A stretch of 64,000 nt of DNA from Nitrosospira briensis. GTDB lineage: Bacteria > Pseudomonadota > Gammaproteobacteria > Burkholderiales > Nitrosomonadaceae. The translations under genes were made by a program, and so were the position numbers. Positions 49,679 to 59,590 of the stretch are shown one piece after another (the stretch's first letter is position 1; every line of letters starts with the position of its first letter). The stretch is taken from the NCBI RefSeq assembly GCF_900115125.1, contig NZ_FOVJ01000005.1, positions 1-64,000 of the forward strand, read 5' to 3'. The notes beneath the pieces were generated by a model, which had not been told where the DNA came from, ran no database searches, and worked only from the letters and a program-made list of their open reading frames with translations.

Positions 49679-50317
49679 CTAGCTGCCGGCTTCTTTCTTT
49701 TCCTCAGCCAGCTCTTCGGTGAGCCAGGCAATGAGGTTCCCGATCAGCTTGTCGCCTGCTTCGGTCAGCGCCCGTACTGCGCCTGCAGCATTTGCTGTGG
49801 GCGCAGTACGCTCGATATCAAAGCTACGCTGCGCCAGTAGCGAGCGCGAACCGGTTTCGATGAGGCTGGCGCGCAATTTGATTATCGCTCGGCTCCGATC
49901 GATGGTATCGAATACCTGGGTAAATTCTTCAAGTTCCAGCCGCAACGTGTAATCGGTCCGCGCACCGTCGGCGGCGCTTACGACGCCTTCATCGCTGATC
50001 CCGGCGATCCGGCTCCTGATCCGCTGGGTGAGCAGTACCGCAGGCGAGGCAGCCCAGCGATTGCTCGCATAGGCGTACGATTGAGCGAGATCATGATATG
50101 CCAGGCGATAATGAATCGCCGAGCTGTCGAGCCACGTTGGCGCTGTAGCATCCGCTACGAGCAAGCTGGCCTTCAGCCGTCCATTGCCGGTTGATTCACT
50201 GTCAGATACTGTTACCAGCCGCTGCTGACCGAAGTCGTATACGGCGACCGGTGTCTGCGTCCGGGCCGCAGCGCATCCCGCGAGTGTCAGGATTGCAAGA
50301 ACCAGAAAATTTTTCAT
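49679..50317 (-). CDS. ABC-transport auxiliary lipoprotein (PqiC/MlaD-associated)
   Basis: 212 residues. Lipobox LAGC (Cys15) after a short signal peptide, followed by the ABC-type transport auxiliary lipoprotein fold (YDFGQQRLV; SSAIHYRLAYHDLAQSYAYASNRWAASPAVLLTQRI). In PqiABC and similar systems this lipoprotein closes an MCE-protein tunnel at the outer membrane. It overlaps the MCE gene by four bases, so it is the fourth gene of this operon. Confidence 0.88.
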   Translation of the reverse strand: MKNFLVLAILTLAGCAAARTQTPVAVYDFGQQRLVTVSDSESTGNGRLKASLLVADATAPTWLDSSAIHYRLAYHDLAQSYAYASNRWAASPAVLLTQRIRSRIAGISDEGVVSAADGARTDYTLRLELEEFTQVFDTIDRSRAIIKLRASLIETGSRSLLAQRSFDIERTAPTANAAGAVRALTEAGDKLIGNLIAWLTEELAEEKKEAGS

Positions 50318-51225
50318 TGTGATTTTTCCCGAGGTGGTATAAAACCATCTTCTCCTGGGCCGGGTGGCGGTGGCGATCTGCCAAACAGCAAGCTCCGTGG
50401 CTGCTCTTCCAGTTGCAGGAGAACGCGATCCACACTGCGGGAGTTGCGCTGGATTCCTTCAGTGGCTTCACGCAGTTTGTGCATCGTCGCGGTGAGCTCT
50501 CCGGCAGTCTGAGAAAAGCTGTCGATCGTCCCTCCCTGCTGATTTAGCTTCGACGTTATCTGGTTGAGGTCGACTACGAGTTGCTCCGTATGCTTCAATA
50601 CCGAGCTTGCGTCGGCCGCCAGGCCCGGCAACGTTTTAAGCCCGGGCTCCAGCTGGCCGATGACATGGTGCAGGCGCCCCGTCATCGCATCCGTATTTTC
50701 CAGTATATGTGCGAACCGGGTTCGGTTCTGATCATTGAAAAGGAGATTCAGGCGTTCCATGAATCCATTGGCATTGCTGAGGAAAAGCTGCGCGGAACTG
50801 GTTATGCTATCCAGCGCGGAGGGACGCAAGGGAATCTGCGCAAGGTTGTCTGAATCTGTTTTCAATCTCTCGGCTTCACCGCCTTCGTCGTTCAATTGCA
50901 CGTACGCCAGGCCTGTCAAGCCTTGATAGCCAAGTTGTGCAAACGCATTCTTCGTCAATGGCAGATCCCGATCAACGGCAATACGGATGTGAATGGTGTG
51001 CGAATCTTCCGGGTCCAGGCGAATGCTCTCCACTTTGCCGACAGTTACCCCGCGATAGCGTACCGTTGCCTGGGAGTTGAGGCCTGTTACCGGAATCTCC
51101 GACACCAGCAGATATTTGTCACGCGTCATGGTATCGCCGCCGAACCACATGGCAGCGACACCCAGGGCTGCACCTAGAAAAATTACGAATAAACCCGCCG
51201 CAAGGGCATGGGCACGGTTTTCCAT
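50314..51225 (-). CDS. MCE/MlaD-domain substrate-binding protein
   Basis: 303 residues. A single N-terminal membrane anchor (about 8-28), one MCE domain (YLLVSEIPVTGLNSQATVRYRGVTVGKV; GLTGLAYVQL), and a long helical C-terminal region that could extend across the periplasm, which is longer than in MlaD. It binds lipid between the permease and the auxiliary lipoprotein. Confidence 0.92.
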   Translation of the reverse strand: MENRAHALAAGLFVIFLGAALGVAAMWFGGDTMTRDKYLLVSEIPVTGLNSQATVRYRGVTVGKVESIRLDPEDSHTIHIRIAVDRDLPLTKNAFAQLGYQGLTGLAYVQLNDEGGEAERLKTDSDNLAQIPLRPSALDSITSSAQLFLSNANGFMERLNLLFNDQNRTRFAHILENTDAMTGRLHHVIGQLEPGLKTLPGLAADASSVLKHTEQLVVDLNQITSKLNQQGGTIDSFSQTAGELTATMHKLREATEGIQRNSRSVDRVLLQLEEQPRSLLFGRSPPPPGPGEDGFIPPREKSQ

Positions 51226-51237
51226 AATTATCCCCTA

Positions 51238-52014
51238 TTAAATATTGCTATGGTTCTCCAATGACCTCTTGCCACGTTCACCGCAGAAAAAGTTCCTGAC
51301 AAACGAATGGTTTGTTTTGAGCACTTCTGGTAACGTTCCCAGCGCCACGATACGTTGTTCCGCCAGAACCGCGATACGGTCGGAGAGCGCCACCAGGGTG
51401 TCAAGATCGTGCGTTGCCATGACAATGGTCAACGTCAACTCTTGACGCATTGTCTGGATCAGCTTGACGAACGCCTCGCTTAATTCAGGGTCAAGACCTG
51501 CGGTGGGCTCGTCCAGAAACAGCAGCTCGGGATCCAGGGCCATTGCTCGCGCCAGCGCAATGCGTTTGATCATGCCGCCGGAAAGCTCTGCCGGCATCTT
51601 GGTCGCGTGTTTTATATCGATGTCCACCATTTTAAGTTTGAGCATCACAAGCTTGCGTATCATGCCTTCATCAAGTGCCCGCAATTCGCGCATGGGAAGA
51701 GCGACGTTGTCATATACCGACAGGGCACTGAACAGTGCGCCTTTTTGAAACAGCACACCGCAGCGGTTGCGCATGTCCTGCAGTTTTTTACGGTCGCCAT
51801 ACAGAGGTAAACCAAAAACGCGTACTTTCCCTTGAGCCGGCTTCTCCAGGCCGAGCATCTGTCGCATCAAGGCGGTCTTTCCGCTACCGGACCCGCCCAC
51901 CAGCGCAAGCACTTCCCCGCGATGTACGCCGAGATTGATGTTTTCGTGAACAACGTGGTTCCCGTATCGTGTATACAGTCCCTCAACTTCGATAATGCAC
52001 TCTCCAGCCATCAT
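51238..52014 (-). CDS. Mla-type ABC transporter ATP-binding protein
   Basis: 258 residues. Walker A GGSGSGKTALMRQMLG (about 38-53), signature LSGGMIKRIALARAM, Walker B LLFLDEPTAGLD. It matches MlaF/Ttg2A, energising lipid transport between membranes. The start is 12 bases downstream of the permease stop. Confidence 0.92.
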   Translation of the reverse strand: MMAGECIIEVEGLYTRYGNHVVHENINLGVHRGEVLALVGGSGSGKTALMRQMLGLEKPAQGKVRVFGLPLYGDRKKLQDMRNRCGVLFQKGALFSALSVYDNVALPMRELRALDEGMIRKLVMLKLKMVDIDIKHATKMPAELSGGMIKRIALARAMALDPELLFLDEPTAGLDPELSEAFVKLIQTMRQELTLTIVMATHDLDTLVALSDRIAVLAEQRIVALGTLPEVLKTNHSFVRNFFCGERGKRSLENHSNI

Positions 52015-52025
52015 CCGATTATCGC

Positions 52026-53162
52026 CTACCGTAATCCGAAATCTGAAAAAATGACGGCAAAAATCGCATCAATGATAATTACGACGGTAATAGAGGTTAC
52101 GACTGAATTTGTGGTGCCTTCACCCAGACTTTCGGTATTGGACTTGATTCTCAGCCCGAAATGACAGGAAATCAGCGCTATCATCATGCCGCATACAACG
52201 CCTTTGCCCAAACCCAGCCATAAATTTGCAATAGGTACCACATCGGGCAGCTTGCTTAAAAAAAACTGGTGACCCAGTCCCAGTTGAATTTCGGCAACGA
52301 CCATTCCCCCTATCAAGGCTATAGCGCTGGTCCATAGCACAACCAATGGCATCGCGATACCCAGTGCAATTACTTTGGGCCACACCAGCCGCAGGCTGTG
52401 GGGTATTCCCATCACAGTCAGTGCATCAAGTTCTTCGGTCACTCTCATCACGCCAAGTTGCGCAGTCATGGAAGAGCCGGAACGGCCTGCAACCAGTATT
52501 GCGGCGAGTACCGGACCGAGTTCCCGCACAATGCTTACGCCCAGGATATTGATGATGAATATATCCGCACCAAACATCTGCAATTGCCTGGACGAGAGGA
52601 AACTCAGCACGACGCCAATGAGAAAGCCTACCAGAGCGGTGATCCCCAATGCTTGCGCGCCGGTACGATATAGATTTGCGGAAATTTCACGCCAGGGAAT
52701 GTGCAGAGGGTGACCAACCAGATATATTGAATCCAGCAACAGCTGGCCAGAAAGCATTATCAGGTTGGTCAAATGTTCCCACAGCAGAAAGACCGCCTTT
52801 CCAAGCACCGTAACTGGCCACAAGCGATCACGGGCGGGAGGTGCAGGAGGCGGGGGCATTTTTTCAAGGCGGTTGAACAGTCGTTCATGCTCAGGCTGTA
52901 GCGCCAGGTGCCTGGGATGGCGCTCGCCCCACGCTTGCCAGAGTAGAACCGCGCCTGCGTCATCCATGTGGGCTATCCCGGTAATATCCCAGTGCAGTTC
53001 TGGATTTGTCGCATATCCGGCCAGTTCGGCTGATAGCGGCTGCAGCTGATGACAAAGAGCAGCAAGCGTGCAATCCCCGGCAAGCATCAGACGAGATGCG
53101 CCGTCCTCGCCAGTAACGAGGCGCAATACCAACTGTGAATTGCCGCCTTGATTCTCCGGCAT
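52026..53162 (-). CDS. MlaE-family ABC permease with N-terminal STAS-like domain
   Basis: 378 residues. About the first 110 residues are STAS-like (LVLRLVTGEDGASRLMLAGD...), a fusion seen in MlaE proteins that lack a separate MlaB. The rest is the MlaE permease with five or six helices, including LGVSIVRELGPVLAAILVAGRSG and TVMGIPHSLRLVWPKV. It heads the four-gene lipid-transport operon (permease-ATPase-MCE-lipoprotein). The upstream 1.15 kb lacks a clear gene. Confidence 0.92.
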   Translation of the reverse strand: MPENQGGNSQLVLRLVTGEDGASRLMLAGDCTLAALCHQLQPLSAELAGYATNPELHWDITGIAHMDDAGAVLLWQAWGERHPRHLALQPEHERLFNRLEKMPPPPAPPARDRLWPVTVLGKAVFLLWEHLTNLIMLSGQLLLDSIYLVGHPLHIPWREISANLYRTGAQALGITALVGFLIGVVLSFLSSRQLQMFGADIFIINILGVSIVRELGPVLAAILVAGRSGSSMTAQLGVMRVTEELDALTVMGIPHSLRLVWPKVIALGIAMPLVVLWTSAIALIGGMVVAEIQLGLGHQFFLSKLPDVVPIANLWLGLGKGVVCGMMIALISCHFGLRIKSNTESLGEGTTNSVVTSITVVIIIDAIFAVIFSDFGLR

Positions 53163-54311
53163 TATATTGTCTCCGGGAGCGAGCTATAGAAAAGAGATGT
53201 CGCCGTTTATATCGTTCCCTCGTTTCTCTAAGGTTATTCTACTTTTGAAGCCAAAAGAGCCATATCGTTCGCGCGACTCGGAGATTAAGATGCAAGAGCA
53301 GGGCAGTTATAGCTAGTAGGACGCGTTAGAGGTTTTCAGGTCAAGCATACAACGTGCCGCCGCCCAATAAGAACAAATTCCAAAAATTGCCTTGCTATCC
53401 TTGAATTGATTCACCTGCAATTCCTGCCTTCTCGCGTTAACCTGTCGAACGCCTTCTGCCCTCCGGCCACTCGGGCCGCTCATGCCGGAAATTCTTACAC
53501 CGTTTAATTTATCGGCAAGTCCTTTTCAGATAACCCTTTGAAAAAGTGGATATATATATTTTGGCATAAGATTTGCTTTATGGATAGCAGGGTGGGTCAT
53601 TTCAAACCCGGCCTCAGGAAGAGCAGTCACACCATGGCGGTTAAAGCTGATGAGGCAGGCTGGCTTATTCAACAGGTTTAAAGCAGTAGCGGCAGTAGCA
53701 ACAGAGGAGGGTACTACCAATAACAATAACCATATAAAAATAATAATAAAACTAGTCAGGGTCGAGTGCTGTTTTCTGAAAAATGAAGATCGTGCTCCGA
53801 CTCTGATTTTTTTTACTGAATGCCTGCCCCCATAAGCTGTCCATAAAAGCCCTCCGCGGCGGCACCCATTTACGCGAAGCTTCCCTTCCATGGGAGAAGC
53901 TTGCTCAAGAGTAAAAGGCGCACTAGTACAATGGTTTACGTGCGCGCCGAGGAAGCCGGCATCGGCTTGTCTTTAACAGCGGAACATACCAAATCGGCCT
54001 TATCGAGCAGATAACGCTCCATCGAATCATTCAACGCACATTTCGGAACGGATGTGAACCCACTGGTTTGAATCACCCAATGATGCCAAAATGCAGGTCG
54101 CGATATAACAGGAATATAATGAGAGCGGGTCACAGGCGGTCCTGGGAAATTTGAACCAGCCTGAATCCGCGCCTCGGCGCTGACAGACCTGGAACCGGTA
54201 GAAAAAATACCGGCGGCTAACTCGGTAGTTTCTTGCAAAAATCCGGGCTGCTCGTAAAACGGAAAGGCTCGCGTTCGAACTGACTACGAAAACGATACCA
54301 AGCGAGGGGAA
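53163..54311. other. 1.15-kb gene-poor region between the Mla operon and the glycosyltransferases
   Basis: No ORF here has both a good start and a recognisable fold. It holds a perfect sigma-54 site (53562-53577), a GAAGCTTC-type hairpin at 53876-53904, and on the minus strand two unconvincing frames (53526-53891, with a hydrophobic stretch FIIIFIWLLLLVVPSS and an AxA-like site; and 53936-54238). It may be degraded sequence or a regulatory/non-coding RNA region. Confidence 0.6.
53562..53577 (+). promoter_or_regulatory. Sigma-54 (RpoN) promoter, target uncertain
   Basis: TGGCATAAGATTTGCT matches TGGCAYRNNNNTTGCW at every fixed position and shares the TGGCATA-N4-TTGCT form of the site before the PEP-CTERM gene. 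Transcription would begin near 53589 and run rightward. The first annotated gene in that direction is the glycosyltransferase at 54312, about 720 bases on. A 15-codon frame at 53633-53680 is the only ORF close to it. Confidence 0.7.
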
Positions 54312-55418
54312 ATGATTGCAATTGTTAATCCTCAGTTTTATGGGGTTCATGGAATTGCTCGTTACATCGATTCGTTTCTTAATAACCTGCCAGAGGGATA
54401 TCCTACGGTATATCTGATTACCGGTGATGAGAATAGAGAAGAGCGCAGCTACCCTGGTGTGGAGATAATCCACCTTTCATATAGTTCAGGCCGCTTGAGC
54501 CTGTTTACCTGGGGGTGGCAGGCACGCAAACTGATTATCCGGATGTACGCGGAAGGTAAAATTCGTTGGGTTAACCTTCATTTTCCGCCATTGATTCCTG
54601 GATTGTTATTACCCAGGCATGTGCCGGTGGTGCTGACCGCGCACACGACCTATTTAGGGATGTCGGGCCGGTTTTACCCAACCCGCCACTTCGAGAGCCA
54701 GTGGGGGCACGCATCGCTCGCCGTGAAGTCATGGATGGAACACAGGATCTTCGATTTGACTAGCGAAGTGATCACCTTGACCGAGCAGGGGCGCCAGGAG
54801 GTATTGGCATACGGATTCCGGGGGCCGGTTACGGTTATTCCGAATGGCGCGGATGTGTCGCTCTTTACGCCTGACGACGCGATTGAAAAGGACATCGACG
54901 TATTGTTCTGCGGCCGCATCGAGTTCCGCAAGGGCAGCCGTGCGATGGCAGAGCTGTGCCGCCGGCTGGTTGCACTCAAGCCCGACATCCAGATCTGCAT
55001 TGTCGGCTACGGAGACGATGAAAGTTGGGTCAAAGAGGCAATGGCCCCTTATGCCCGAAACGTGCGCATGACAGGCAAGGTATCGTTCTCCGAAACGCAA
55101 CGCTATTACAATCGCAGTCGCGTCTATGCTTCCACATCGTATTACGAAGGACTGCCAGGGACCTGTCTGGAGGCTATGGCAATGGGAGTGCCCCCGGTTG
55201 TGTGGGATTTTTTGTTCTATCGTGGCTTGGTCAACGAAGGCGAAACGGGGCTTCTGGCGGCTCCCAATGACTTCAATGCAATGCCGGCGAAGGTGTTGGA
55301 ACTGCTTGCATCGCCACAGCGTGCCGAGGAATTGGGCAGGAACGGGCGGGTCCTCCTGGAGCGCGAATACAACTGGAAGAAGTTGGCCCGGGAGGTGCTA
55401 GATGTATTCAAACCATGA
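54312..55418 (+). CDS. Glycosyltransferase family 4 (GT-B) enzyme
   Basis: 368 residues, cytoplasmic, GT-B fold. N-terminal acceptor domain begins MIAIVNPQFYGVHGIARY; the C-terminal Glycos_transf_1 domain has VIPNGADVSLFTP, DIDVLFCGRIEFRKGSRAMAEL and the donor-site YEGLPGTCLEAMAMGVPP (EX7E type). It transfers an activated sugar to a growing glycan, probably exopolysaccharide or LPS. GAGGGGAA precedes the ATG. It overlaps the next gene by 17 bases. Confidence 0.9.
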   Translation: MIAIVNPQFYGVHGIARYIDSFLNNLPEGYPTVYLITGDENREERSYPGVEIIHLSYSSGRLSLFTWGWQARKLIIRMYAEGKIRWVNLHFPPLIPGLLLPRHVPVVLTAHTTYLGMSGRFYPTRHFESQWGHASLAVKSWMEHRIFDLTSEVITLTEQGRQEVLAYGFRGPVTVIPNGADVSLFTPDDAIEKDIDVLFCGRIEFRKGSRAMAELCRRLVALKPDIQICIVGYGDDESWVKEAMAPYARNVRMTGKVSFSETQRYYNRSRVYASTSYYEGLPGTCLEAMAMGVPPVVWDFLFYRGLVNEGETGLLAAPNDFNAMPAKVLELLASPQRAEELGRNGRVLLEREYNWKKLAREVLDVFKP

Positions 55419-56607
55419 CGTAGAGAAAGAAAGACCTCTCAACTCCCTCAGAGTGATGATGGTGGGTCTACGGGGCTGTCCTGGCGTGCAGGGGGGAGTG
55501 GAAGCGCACGCCGAGCATCTGTGCCCGTTGCTTGCCGATCTCGGGTTCGATGTAACCGTGCTGACGCGATCTTCTTTTCAGCCGTCCGAAGTCGGGCCGA
55601 AATGGAAGGGCGTAAGGTTGATCACGATCTGGGCGCCCCGGTCCAAGGGGCTCGAAGCATTTATTCACACGTTCTTTGGAGTGATATACGCTGCCGTCGA
55701 CCGGCCCGATGTCCTGCACATACACGCGGTTGGTCCCGCAATTATGGCCTTGCCTGCCCGGATATTGGGGCTGAAGGTGGTGGTGACCCACCACGGACCT
55801 GATTATGATCGTCAGAAGTGGGGGCGCTTCGCTCGTTTCGTGCTTCAGCTTGGGGAATTTTTCGGCATGCGCATGTCGCAGAGGCGTATTGTAATTTCTA
55901 ATGTCATTCGGGAATTGGTGCGCAAGAAGCACAAAGTCGACAGTGACCTGATTCCTAACGGGGTAGTGTTTCCAGAAATGCCGGTTACATCACAAGCGTT
56001 GAAATCTTTTGGGCTGGACGCGGGACGTTATGTGTTGCTGGTGAGCCGGCTGGTACCCGAAAAACGGCACAAGGACCTGATCCAGGCCTTCCAGTTGGCT
56101 GGTCTGCCTGACTGGAAGCTAGTTCTGGTGGGAAGTTCGGATCACCCCGATGCGTACGTGCGGGAAGTGAAGGAGATGGCAGGACGGACAGCAAATGTTG
56201 TGATGACCGGTTTTCAGACTGGAGAGGCACTCCGTGAATTGTATGCGCATGCCGGTATGTTCGTATTGTCGTCATCACACGAAGGTTTGCCCATTGCAAT
56301 GCTGGAGGCCTTGAGCTACGGTTTGCCAGTGATTGCCAGCGATATTCCTGCCAACCTGGAGGTCGGGTTGTCGGCAGAGCATTATTTTCCCCTCGGAAAT
56401 GTTTCGGTTTTATCGAAACGCCTGACCGAGTTCTCGCGGATACCTCTGGAGAACAGCGACCGGGAATGGCGCCGCGAGTGGGTGCGTGAGCGCTACGATT
56501 GGCGCGACATCGCCGTACATACGGGGGAAGTGTACGCGGCAGTTGCCGGGCGGCAACTGCCGATTCCAAGGCAGCACACATCTTTGCGCACTCGCACTGT
56601 GAAATAA
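55402..56607 (+). CDS. Glycosyltransferase family 4 (GT-B) enzyme
   Basis: 401 residues. N-terminal domain MMVGLRGCPGVQGGVEAHAEHL is the group-1 type with the GGVExH motif; C-terminal donor domain has VLLVSRLVPEKRHKDLIQAF and SSHEGLPIAMLEALSYGLPV (EX7E). It overlaps its upstream neighbour and the two are clearly coupled, suggesting consecutive steps in one glycan. No polymerase, flippase or exosortase is in view. Sugar specificity cannot be told. Confidence 0.9.
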   Translation: MYSNHDVEKERPLNSLRVMMVGLRGCPGVQGGVEAHAEHLCPLLADLGFDVTVLTRSSFQPSEVGPKWKGVRLITIWAPRSKGLEAFIHTFFGVIYAAVDRPDVLHIHAVGPAIMALPARILGLKVVVTHHGPDYDRQKWGRFARFVLQLGEFFGMRMSQRRIVISNVIRELVRKKHKVDSDLIPNGVVFPEMPVTSQALKSFGLDAGRYVLLVSRLVPEKRHKDLIQAFQLAGLPDWKLVLVGSSDHPDAYVREVKEMAGRTANVVMTGFQTGEALRELYAHAGMFVLSSSHEGLPIAMLEALSYGLPVIASDIPANLEVGLSAEHYFPLGNVSVLSKRLTEFSRIPLENSDREWRREWVRERYDWRDIAVHTGEVYAAVAGRQLPIPRQHTSLRTRTVK

Positions 56608-56623
56608 CCCGGCCGGTCATTCC

Positions 56624-57097
56624 CTAATGATGGTGAGGATGATCCGGAGAATATGTTCTCCGAGTAGCGGATGGCTTCTCAACGTGAATCTGGTAACTTT
56701 CGTGGCAGGCAACGCAATTCTTCATGGATTCGCTCAGTTGGCGCAAGGTATACCTGGAATCTTTCAAAGCTTCTGCGTCAGCAGCTATCTCATCGAACGC
56801 CTTGTGGACCGACATGCCAAGCTGCATGAATTCCCGGGGTAGCACTGACTTGAGATGGTCTTCGCCCTTGTGAGCCATGCCCATGCCAAGCGAGCGGGCG
56901 TGGGCCGCGATCGCCGTCATATCTTCCTTGTAGAGCGCTTCCAGAATTTTTTGCGTTCCTGATAGCAGAGCCCGCATTTCCGTCAATACGTGATCCCGCT
57001 GAAGCTCGGTAAGATGCAGAACCTGACGTTTATCAATGTCGTCCGCAGTCGCAGCAGCGGTAACGAAAATCAGCGCAATCGCGAAAATGTTCTTCAA
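56624..57097 (-). CDS. Periplasmic c-type cytochrome, class II-like helical bundle
   Basis: 157 residues with a signal peptide (MKNIFAIALIFVTAAATA). One heme-binding CVACH (C128-H132) sits near the C terminus, after a long helical domain, which is the layout of class II cytochromes (c' and c556 type). It ends with a His-rich tail (DHPHHH) that could bind metal. No redox partner gene is adjacent. In nitrifiers such cytochromes can handle NO or hydroxylamine-derived electrons, but that is only an inference here. Confidence 0.8.
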   Translation of the reverse strand: MKNIFAIALIFVTAAATADDIDKRQVLHLTELQRDHVLTEMRALLSGTQKILEALYKEDMTAIAAHARSLGMGMAHKGEDHLKSVLPREFMQLGMSVHKAFDEIAADAEALKDSRYTLRQLSESMKNCVACHESYQIHVEKPSATRRTYSPDHPHHH

Positions 57098-57222
57098 CTC
57101 GATCTCCGGTTAGATTCAGTTTCCAGCCTTCATGTTGTTCCCGAATTACTGCCACTTGCCAGCCAGTTCCCTCATCTATCGGGTCATTCCTGTGGAAGCA
57201 GCCACAAGGGTGAATCAATGGA

Positions 57223-58566
57223 TTAGCCCTGGCTCGCCAGCCTTTTTGCGCGTAGGTCATGCGCATCGGCGCCTGTAACCTCCACCTCGATAAAATCACC
57301 TGGTTTTACGTTTTTTACCTTGCTGACATAAACGACTCCGTCGATTTCGGGAGCATCGGCAGTGCTGCGGGCGACAGCCTTGTTTTTCTGTATCTCATCC
57401 ACCAGCACGATCATGCGGCTCCCGATCTTTCGGGCAAGACGCGCTGCACTGATCTTTTCCTGCACCGCCATGAAGCGGGCGCGGCGTTCTTCTTTCACCT
57501 CTTCCGGAACGTGATCCGGCAGGGCGTTGGCCACGGCGCCCTCAACTGACGAGTAGGCGAAGCAGCCGACCCGGTCCAGCTGCGCTTCCTGAAGGAAATT
57601 CAGGAGCTCTTCAAATTCTGCTTCGGTCTCACCGGGAAAGCCAACTATGAACGTGCTGCGCAGCGTGATGTCCGGGCATGCGTCCCGCCAGCGCCTGATA
57701 CGCACCAGATTATTCTCGGAACTGGCAGGCCGCTTCATCGCCTTCAGAATGCGAGGACTGGCATGTTGAAACGGCACATCGAGATAGGGAAGAATCTTCC
57801 CTTCAGCCATAAGCGGGATCACTTCATCGACATGCGGATAGGGGTAAACGTAATGCAATCTTACCCAAACTCCGAACTCACCCATAGCGCGCACCAGTTC
57901 GGTCATGCGCGTCTTCAGTGGCCTGCCCTGCCAGAACCCGGTGCGGTATTTGACATCGACCCCATATGCGCTCGTGTCCTGGGAAATGACCAGCAGTTCC
58001 TTCACGCCTGCGTCGACCAGGTTTTCTGCTTCCTGCATCACCTGATTGACGGGACGGCTGACCAGATCGCCGCGCATGGATGGGATGATGCAGAAAGTGC
58101 AGCGGTGATTGCAGCCTTCGGATATCTTGAGGTACGCGTAATGTCTGGGGGTAAGCTTTATTCCCTGCGGCGGAATCAGGCTGGTGTAAGGATCATGTGG
58201 CTGCGGCAGATGCATATGAACTGCCGCCATGACTTCCGGCAGGGCGTGCGGCCCCGTCACCGCGAGCACCTGTGGATGCGCCTGCTTCACGACGTCACCA
58301 CCTTCTTTCGCGCCGAGGCATCCCGTGACGATGACCTTGCCGTTTTCCGCGAGGGCCTCGCCAATGGCATCCAGGGATTCCTCCACTGCGCTATCGATAA
58401 AACCACACGTATTTACGACCACCAGATCAGCGTCGTCATAGGTAGAGGACGTTTCGTAACCTTCGGCGCGTAGCTGAGTGAGGATTTGCTCCGAATCCAC
58501 CAGGGCCTTGGGGCAACCGAGCGAGACAAAACCGATTTTGGGAGGCTGTTGTTTGAGAGATGACAT
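57223..58566 (-). CDS. rimO: Ribosomal protein S12 methylthiotransferase
   Basis: 447-residue radical SAM methylthiotransferase that modifies Asp89 of S12. UPF0004 domain with [15 protein letters not shown] (about 12-26) and further cluster cysteines, radical [11 protein letters not shown] (about 152-159), and a C-terminal TRAM domain ([10 protein letters not shown]...DFIEVEVTG). The start ATG is at 58566. Downstream is a cytochrome gene. Confidence 0.96.
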   Translation of the reverse strand: MSSLKQQPPKIGFVSLGCPKALVDSEQILTQLRAEGYETSSTYDDADLVVVNTCGFIDSAVEESLDAIGEALAENGKVIVTGCLGAKEGGDVVKQAHPQVLAVTGPHALPEVMAAVHMHLPQPHDPYTSLIPPQGIKLTPRHYAYLKISEGCNHRCTFCIIPSMRGDLVSRPVNQVMQEAENLVDAGVKELLVISQDTSAYGVDVKYRTGFWQGRPLKTRMTELVRAMGEFGVWVRLHYVYPYPHVDEVIPLMAEGKILPYLDVPFQHASPRILKAMKRPASSENNLVRIRRWRDACPDITLRSTFIVGFPGETEAEFEELLNFLQEAQLDRVGCFAYSSVEGAVANALPDHVPEEVKEERRARFMAVQEKISAARLARKIGSRMIVLVDEIQKNKAVARSTADAPEIDGVVYVSKVKNVKPGDFIEVEVTGADAHDLRAKRLASQG

Positions 58567-58656
58567 GCAGTTGGCTATGGATGAAAAGAAGTACCGAAGG
58601 ACATATTCCTGGAAACAATAAACTTCCGGCTCAAAGGCACTCGAGCTTCTTGAAGC

Positions 58657-59463
58657 TCATGCGTGATGGGCGAACAGGGTGCCCGCCAGCCAGATGGAGC
58701 TGATACCGAGCGTTATCAACGCAACCTGCTGAATAGTTGCGTCGATTTCCGGACGCTTGTGCAAGCCGGGAATCAAATCCGACATTGCGACATAAATCAT
58801 GCTGGCGGCGGCCAGTCCCAGCAGGGAGGGGATGAGGTGATTCATATCCTGCAGCATGAAGTAGGCGGCCATGCCGCCGAGCAAAGTAGCGAAGCTCGAG
58901 AAAAGATTGAAAAGGAGGGCTTGGCGTCGAGTATAACCGGAATTGAGCAGAATCAGAAAATCACCAGCTTCCTGCGGGATCTCATGGGCGATTATGGCGA
59001 TGGAAGTGACAATACCCAGTTGCACGTCCGCCATGAACGCTGCGGCGATGAGTATGCCATCGACAAAATTATGAAAAGTGTCGCCCAGCATGATCATCAT
59101 GCCGCTGCGGCCATGGTCATGCTGATCCTGGGCCGGGGCCGCAACCAGTGCCGTTCCTTGCAGAGGATCATGCGCCTCGCATTCTTCCGCGTGGCAGTGG
59201 CGCCACAACACCAGCTTTTCCAGAATGAAGAATAACAGGATGCCAAACAGTACCGTGGCAGTCATCCGCGCGGGATCTTTCGAGAGTTCCAGCGCCTCCG
59301 GCAATGCATTGAGAAAAGCGGCTCCCAACAGTGCGCCGATAGCATATGAGACCAGCATTTGCACCCACGAGGCCCGCGTGTTAAGCGTCAGCGCAGCGGC
59401 AAACAAAACGCTTAACGTACCGCCGAACAGGCTGGTTAGAATAATCCAGGTGAGAATAGACAT
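58657..59463 (-). CDS. ZIP-family divalent metal transporter
   Basis: 268 residues with about eight transmembrane segments. The signature helices carry metal-binding histidines: MLGDTFHNFVDGILIAAAF (TM4) and IIAHEIPQEAGDFLIL (TM5), as in the bacterial ZIP (ZupT/GufA) group. Cytoplasmic loop HCHAEECEAHDP and DQHDHGRSG are His/Cys/Asp-rich and could sense zinc. It probably imports zinc or iron. Single gene between rimO and pgeF, same strand. Confidence 0.9.
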   Translation of the reverse strand: MSILTWIILTSLFGGTLSVLFAAALTLNTRASWVQMLVSYAIGALLGAAFLNALPEALELSKDPARMTATVLFGILLFFILEKLVLWRHCHAEECEAHDPLQGTALVAAPAQDQHDHGRSGMMIMLGDTFHNFVDGILIAAAFMADVQLGIVTSIAIIAHEIPQEAGDFLILLNSGYTRRQALLFNLFSSFATLLGGMAAYFMLQDMNHLIPSLLGLAAASMIYVAMSDLIPGLHKRPEIDATIQQVALITLGISSIWLAGTLFAHHA

Positions 59464-59590
59464 TAGCAGCGCGTCGTGGGAAAGGCGGGATTATACGCTC
59501 TTGCAAGGTGCTGCTTGAGGCGATAATGCGATAGCAATAGGACGTGGTGGCATTGATGCGTATTCATGAGCCGCGGCAATACCACGAAGT

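Noticed and set aside
53650-53835. Plus-strand 61-codon ORF after the second sigma-54 site, considered as a PEP-CTERM protein
   Set aside because: No signal peptide and no PEP-CTERM tail; Asn/Ile-rich low-complexity sequence.
53936-54238. Minus-strand 100-codon frame before the glycosyltransferases
   Set aside because: TTG start without a ribosome site, no recognisable domain, mixed codon use; kept only as part of the gene-poor region.
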